DNA of 26,405 bases from an uncultured Collinsella sp. (GTDB lineage: Bacteria > Actinomycetota > Coriobacteriia > Coriobacteriales > Coriobacteriaceae): assembly GCA_900554595.1 (NCBI GenBank), contig USHZ01000008.1:1-26405 (forward strand). Reading direction: 5' to 3'. Positions 22,938-26,405 of this stretch are shown here, in pieces; the first letter of the stretch is position 1, and the number at the start of each line of letters is the position of its first letter. A model generated the notes under the pieces. The model was not told the DNA's origin and did not search any database. It saw only the letters and a program-made list of their open reading frames with translations. A program made the position numbers and the translations under genes.

Positions 22938-23022
22938 TTACCGAACCGGGCCGTGTTTTCACAACGCCAGGCGGCGGCAGTCGTCCCGGCGAGCGGGGAG
23001 CGCGATAGACGAAAGGGAAGAC

Positions 23023-24099
23023 ATGAGTCTGATTGATGATCTGGTCAAACTCGAGGAAGAGGCCAAGGAGCTCGTCGCAGGCGCCGACGACGCCGCCAAA
23101 CTCGAGGCTGCGCGCGTTGAGCTGCTCGGCCGCAAGGGCCGCATCACCGGCCTGATGCGCATGATGGGCAAGCTCGCCCCCGAGGATCGCCCCGTTATGG
23201 GCAAGCGCGCCAACGAGATGCGCCAGCTGATCGAGGGAATGCTCGACGAGCGCACCACCGAGATGAAGGCCGCCGCCCTCAAGCACGCACTCGAGCACGA
23301 GGCCGTCGACATCACGCTGCCGGGCATCCGTCCGCAGATCGGTCACCAGCACCTGATCAAGCAGATCATCGAGGAGGCCGAGGACATCTTCTGCGGCATC
23401 GGCTACACCGTCGAGTCCGGCCCCATGGTCGACACCTCCTACTACAACTTTACCGCGCTCAACGCCCCCATGGATCACCCGAGCCGCTCGGCTCGCGATA
23501 CCTTCTACGTGGTCGACAACAACCCCGGCAGCGTCGCGCACCCCGAGGCTCACGCCCACGGCGAGTCCGACGTACTGCTGCGCACCCAGACTTCGGGCGT
23601 GCAGATCCACACCATGGAGTCGCAAAAGCCGCCCATCTACATGATCTGCCCGGGCACCGTCTATCGTCCCGACACGGCCGACGCCTGCCACCTGCCGCAG
23701 TTCAACCAGATCGAGGGCCTGGTCGTCGACGAGGGCATCACCTTTGGCGACCTGAAGGGCACGCTCGACTACTTTGTTAAGTGCATGTTTGGCGAGGACC
23801 GCAAGACGCGCTACCGCCCGCACTTCTTCCCCTTCACCGAGCCGAGCTGCGAGGTGGACGTGAGCTGCCACGTGTGCGGCGGCAAGGGCTGCAACTTCTG
23901 CAAGCACAGCGGCTGGATCGAGATCCTGGGCTGCGGCATGGTCGACCCCAACGTCCTGATCAACTGCGGCATCGACCCCGAGAAGTACACCGGCTTCGCC
24001 TTTGGCATTGGCGCCGAGCGCGTCGCGGCCCTGCGTTACGACCTGCCCGACCTCAGAACTCTCATGACGGGCGATATGAGGTTCCTCAATCAGTTCTAA
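23023..24099 (+). CDS. pheS: Phenylalanine-tRNA ligase alpha subunit
   Basis: A 358-residue class II synthetase subunit. An N-terminal coiled coil (about 1-90) binds tRNA. The catalytic core follows, with HPEAHAHGESDVLLRTQTSGVQIHTME (motif 2 region), FNQIEGLVVDEGITFGDLKG, and FPFTEPSCEVDVSC. CHVCGGKGCNFC is a zinc-like cysteine set usual in Gram-positive PheS, and FGIGAERVAALRYDLPDLR is motif 3. The ATG at 23023 has AAGGGAAG five bases before; the frame is open upstream through the T-box, but that part is leader RNA. The product pairs with PheT to form an alpha2-beta2 enzyme that charges tRNA-Phe. pheT follows after 45 bases. Confidence 0.97.
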   Translation: MSLIDDLVKLEEEAKELVAGADDAAKLEAARVELLGRKGRITGLMRMMGKLAPEDRPVMGKRANEMRQLIEGMLDERTTEMKAAALKHALEHEAVDITLPGIRPQIGHQHLIKQIIEEAEDIFCGIGYTVESGPMVDTSYYNFTALNAPMDHPSRSARDTFYVVDNNPGSVAHPEAHAHGESDVLLRTQTSGVQIHTMESQKPPIYMICPGTVYRPDTADACHLPQFNQIEGLVVDEGITFGDLKGTLDYFVKCMFGEDRKTRYRPHFFPFTEPSCEVDVSCHVCGGKGCNFCKHSGWIEILGCGMVDPNVLINCGIDPEKYTGFAFGIGAERVAALRYDLPDLRTLMTGDMRFLNQF

Positions 24100-24144
24100 A
24101 TCACCCGTTTTTTCAGGCATTTCTTTCTCATAAGGAGTAATCAA

Positions 24145-26405
24145 GTGAGAGTTTCTTACGACTGGCTCAAGACCATGATCGATATTCCGGAGGATCCCAA
24201 GACCCTTTCGGACGAATATATCCGTACCGGCACCGAGGTCGAGGCGATCGACACCGTGGGCGAGTCCTTCGACCACGTGGTGACCGCCAAGGTGCTCACC
24301 AAGACCCCGCACCCCGATAGCGACCACATGTATGTGTGCTCGGTCGACGTGGGCGACAAGAATCTCGACGCCGACGGCAACCCCGCTCCGCTGCAGATCG
24401 TCTGCGGCGCGCAGAACTTCGAGGCCGGCGACCACATCGTCACGGCCATGATTGGCGCTGTCCTGCCCGGCGACGTCAAGATCAAGAAGAGCAAGCTTCG
24501 CGGCGTCGTGTCCATGGGCATGAACTGCTCCGCGCGCGAGCTCGGCCTGGGCGGCGACCACTCCGGCATCATGATCCTGCCCGAGGACACGCCCTGCGGC
24601 ATGCCGTTTGCCGAGTACGTGGGCTCGAGTGATACTGTGCTCGACTGCGAGATCACGCCCAACCGCCCCGACTGCCTGTCCATGATCGGCATGGCCCGCG
24701 AGACTGGTGCCATCTTCGATCGCGATTTCCACGTTGAGCTGCCTGCCATCAAGGCCGAGACCGGCCGCGCGACCGACGACGAGCTTTCCGTCGAGATTGC
24801 CGACGAGGGCCTGTGCGACCGCTACGTCGCCCGCATCGTGCGCAATGTGAAGGTTGGCCCGTCGCCCGACTGGATGGTCAAGCGCCTTAACGCCCTGGGT
24901 GTGCGCCCGCACAACAACATCGTCGACATCACCAATTACGTGATGATGCTCACCGGTCAGCCGCTGCACGCCTTTGACCTGGACACCTTTGCCGAGCGTG
25001 ATGGCCATCGCCGCGTGGTGGTTCGCGCCGCCCAGCAGGACGAGAAGTTCACGACGCTCGACGGCGAGGAACGCACGCTCGACGCCGGCATGGGCCTTAT
25101 CACCGACGGCGAGCGCCCCGTGGCGCTGGCCGGCGTTATGGGCGGCATGGATTCCGAGATCGAGGACGACACCGTCGACGTGATGGTCGAGAGTGCCTGC
25201 TTCAACGCCGGTCGCACCTCGCACACCAGCCGCGATCTGTCGCTGATCTCGGATGCCTCCATCCGCTTTGAGCGCCAGGTCGACGAGACCGGCTGCGTGG
25301 ATGTCGCCAACGTCACGTGCGCGCTCATCGAGCAGATCGCTGGCGGCGAGGTTGCTCCCGGCTATGTCGACGTTTTCCCCGCGCCCAAGACCATCGACAG
25401 CATTAAGCTGCGCCTGGCCCGCGTGCACGCCATCTGCGGCGCCGACATCGAGCCCGACTTTATCGAGCGTTCGCTCGCCCGTCTGGGCTGCACCGTCGAG
25501 CGCGACGGCGATGACTTCATGGTCACCCCGCCGAGCTTCCGTCCCGACCTGCCGCGCGAGATCGACCTGATCGAGGAGGTCCTGCGCCTATGGGGCATGG
25601 GCCGCGTGACGGCGACCATCCCGGCTGCCAAGAACCACATCGGCGGTCTGACCCGCGAGCAGAAGCTCACCCGCAAGGTCGGCGAGATCCTGCGCGCCTG
25701 CGGCCTTAATGAGACCACGACTTTTGGCTTTGCCGCCCCGGGCGACCTGGAGAAGATCGGCATGTCCACTGAAGGCCGCGGCTGCCCCGTGGTGCTCATG
25801 AACCCGTTGGTCGCCGAGCAGACCGAGATGCGCCGCTCGCTGTTGCCGGGCCTACTGCAGTCCGTGGCCTATAACGAGGCCCACGGCACGGCCAATGTGC
25901 ACCTGTACGAGGTCGGCAGCCTGTTCCATGGCCGCGAGAACGCCAGCCTGCCCAAGGAGACCAAGTCCGTCGCGGGCGTGCTCTCGGGCCAGTGGAGCGA
26001 GCAGTCTTGGAACATGAAGTACCGCAAGCTGCGCTTCTTCTTTGGCAAGGGCATTGTCGAGGAGCTGCTCGCCCAGCTGCGCATCGAGAAGGTTCGCTTC
26101 CGTCCCGTCGAGGGCGAGGGCTACGCTTTCTTGCAGCCGGGCCGTGCCGCCGAGGTTCTGTCCGGCGGCACCGTGCTGGGCTGGGTCGGCGAGATCCACC
26201 CCGAGGCGCGCGAGGCGATGGGCATCGACGAGGTCGTCGTTGCCTTTGAGCTTGACTTGGACAAGCTGATCAAGGGCGCCCGCAATCAGGAGAACTACCG
26301 CGAGTTCTCGCAGTACCCTGCCGTTGAGCACGACCTGGCTATCGTGGTCGATAACGCTGTGACCTGCGAGGATCTTGAGCGCCGTATTACCAGCGCCGGC
26401 GGCAA
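24145..26405 (+). CDS. pheT: Phenylalanine-tRNA ligase beta subunit, C-terminus cut by window end
   Basis: The first 753 residues of PheT; bacterial PheT is about 800, so roughly the last 50-60 residues are missing. It starts at a GTG (24145) with AAGGAG seven bases before (MRVSYDWLKTMIDIP). Domains in order are the OB-fold tRNA-binding module (VVTAKVLTKTPHPDSDHMYVC, about 45-150), the B3/4 editing domain with NRPDCLSMIGMARE (173-186) and PHNNIVDITNYVMMLTGQPLHAFD, the B5 domain, and the catalytic-like core. The start of the FDX-ACB anticodon domain (YREFSQYPAVEHDLAIVVD) is at the right edge. It edits Tyr-tRNA-Phe and holds tRNA. It is cotranscribed with pheS under the T-box. Confidence 0.96.
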   Translation, partial: MRVSYDWLKTMIDIPEDPKTLSDEYIRTGTEVEAIDTVGESFDHVVTAKVLTKTPHPDSDHMYVCSVDVGDKNLDADGNPAPLQIVCGAQNFEAGDHIVTAMIGAVLPGDVKIKKSKLRGVVSMGMNCSARELGLGGDHSGIMILPEDTPCGMPFAEYVGSSDTVLDCEITPNRPDCLSMIGMARETGAIFDRDFHVELPAIKAETGRATDDELSVEIADEGLCDRYVARIVRNVKVGPSPDWMVKRLNALGVRPHNNIVDITNYVMMLTGQPLHAFDLDTFAERDGHRRVVVRAAQQDEKFTTLDGEERTLDAGMGLITDGERPVALAGVMGGMDSEIEDDTVDVMVESACFNAGRTSHTSRDLSLISDASIRFERQVDETGCVDVANVTCALIEQIAGGEVAPGYVDVFPAPKTIDSIKLRLARVHAICGADIEPDFIERSLARLGCTVERDGDDFMVTPPSFRPDLPREIDLIEEVLRLWGMGRVTATIPAAKNHIGGLTREQKLTRKVGEILRACGLNETTTFGFAAPGDLEKIGMSTEGRGCPVVLMNPLVAEQTEMRRSLLPGLLQSVAYNEAHGTANVHLYEVGSLFHGRENASLPKETKSVAGVLSGQWSEQSWNMKYRKLRFFFGKGIVEELLAQLRIEKVRFRPVEGEGYAFLQPGRAAEVLSGGTVLGWVGEIHPEAREAMGIDEVVVAFELDLDKLIKGARNQENYREFSQYPAVEHDLAIVVDNAVTCEDLERRITSAGG

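Noticed and set aside
22840..23022. N-terminal extension of PheS upstream of 23023
   Set aside because: This stretch is the T-box antiterminator and terminator, and PheS starts normally with MSLIDDL.
23866..23907. Cysteine cluster in PheS as a possible inserted zinc domain
   Set aside because: CxxCGGKGCxxC is normal in Gram-positive PheS.
22894..25428. Very long open frame antisense to pheS and pheT
   Set aside because: High-GC coding sequence with strong third-position bias leaves antisense frames open; the sense frames encode certain PheS and PheT.

Overview
The window looks like a chromosomal segment of a gut Coriobacteriia bacterium, most likely Collinsella or a close relative. The reasons are high GC with C/G-ending codons in the housekeeping genes, mannose-class PTS genes, a Gram-positive type T-box in front of pheST, a DUF4012 envelope protein beside glmM, and the overall gene style. 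This is inference from sequence character; no 16S or marker comparison was possible.

Layout. (1) 1-1425, minus: N-terminal half of an M16C presequence-protease-like metallopeptidase. (2) 1693-6438, plus: a sugar-catabolic locus with a GntR/UTRA regulator, PTS EIIA and EIIB, a terminator and a new promoter, a FrlB-like SIS deglycase, then EIIC and EIID. The best reading is uptake and phosphorylation of an Amadori compound (fructoselysine or glucoselysine type) followed by cleavage of the 6-phosphate. (3) 6486-14909: an accessory, defence-rich region with an AlbA_2/ATPase/wHTH regulator behind a cluster of GAGAGATAA repeats, a small unknown gene, a ScoMcrA-type SRA-HNH nuclease divergent from a PUA/EVE-like plus PD-(D/E)XK protein of visibly lower GC, a divergent C5-methyltransferase / Sau3AI-MutH-type endonuclease pair with three GATC sites in their shared control region, and a DUF5710 protein. 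(4) 15200-15376, minus: tRNA-Val(GAC) with a clear promoter and terminator. (5) 15608-20507, plus: EamA transporter, large DUF4012 protein, and glmM. (6) 20543-20918: a compact repeat block with a 240-bp element bounded by 36-bp inverted repeats, a second perfect 20-bp inverted repeat, and a hairpin terminator. (7) 20944-22518, minus: M32 carboxypeptidase. (8) 22637-26405, plus: promoter, phenylalanine T-box riboswitch with terminator, pheS, and pheT cut by the window end.

How the parts work together. The PTS proteins bring in and phosphorylate a sugar conjugate and the SIS enzyme cleaves it; the regulator probably senses the phosphorylated intermediate. The defence region combines a classical type II R-M pair, probably GATC-specific, with a likely modification-dependent nuclease and a possible partner nuclease. 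The T-box ties pheST expression to uncharged tRNA-Phe. The most interesting items are the SRA-HNH / PUA-PD-(D/E)XK divergent pair, the GATC palindrome between the R-M genes, the repeat array in front of the AlbA_2 gene, and the 240-bp inverted-repeat element.
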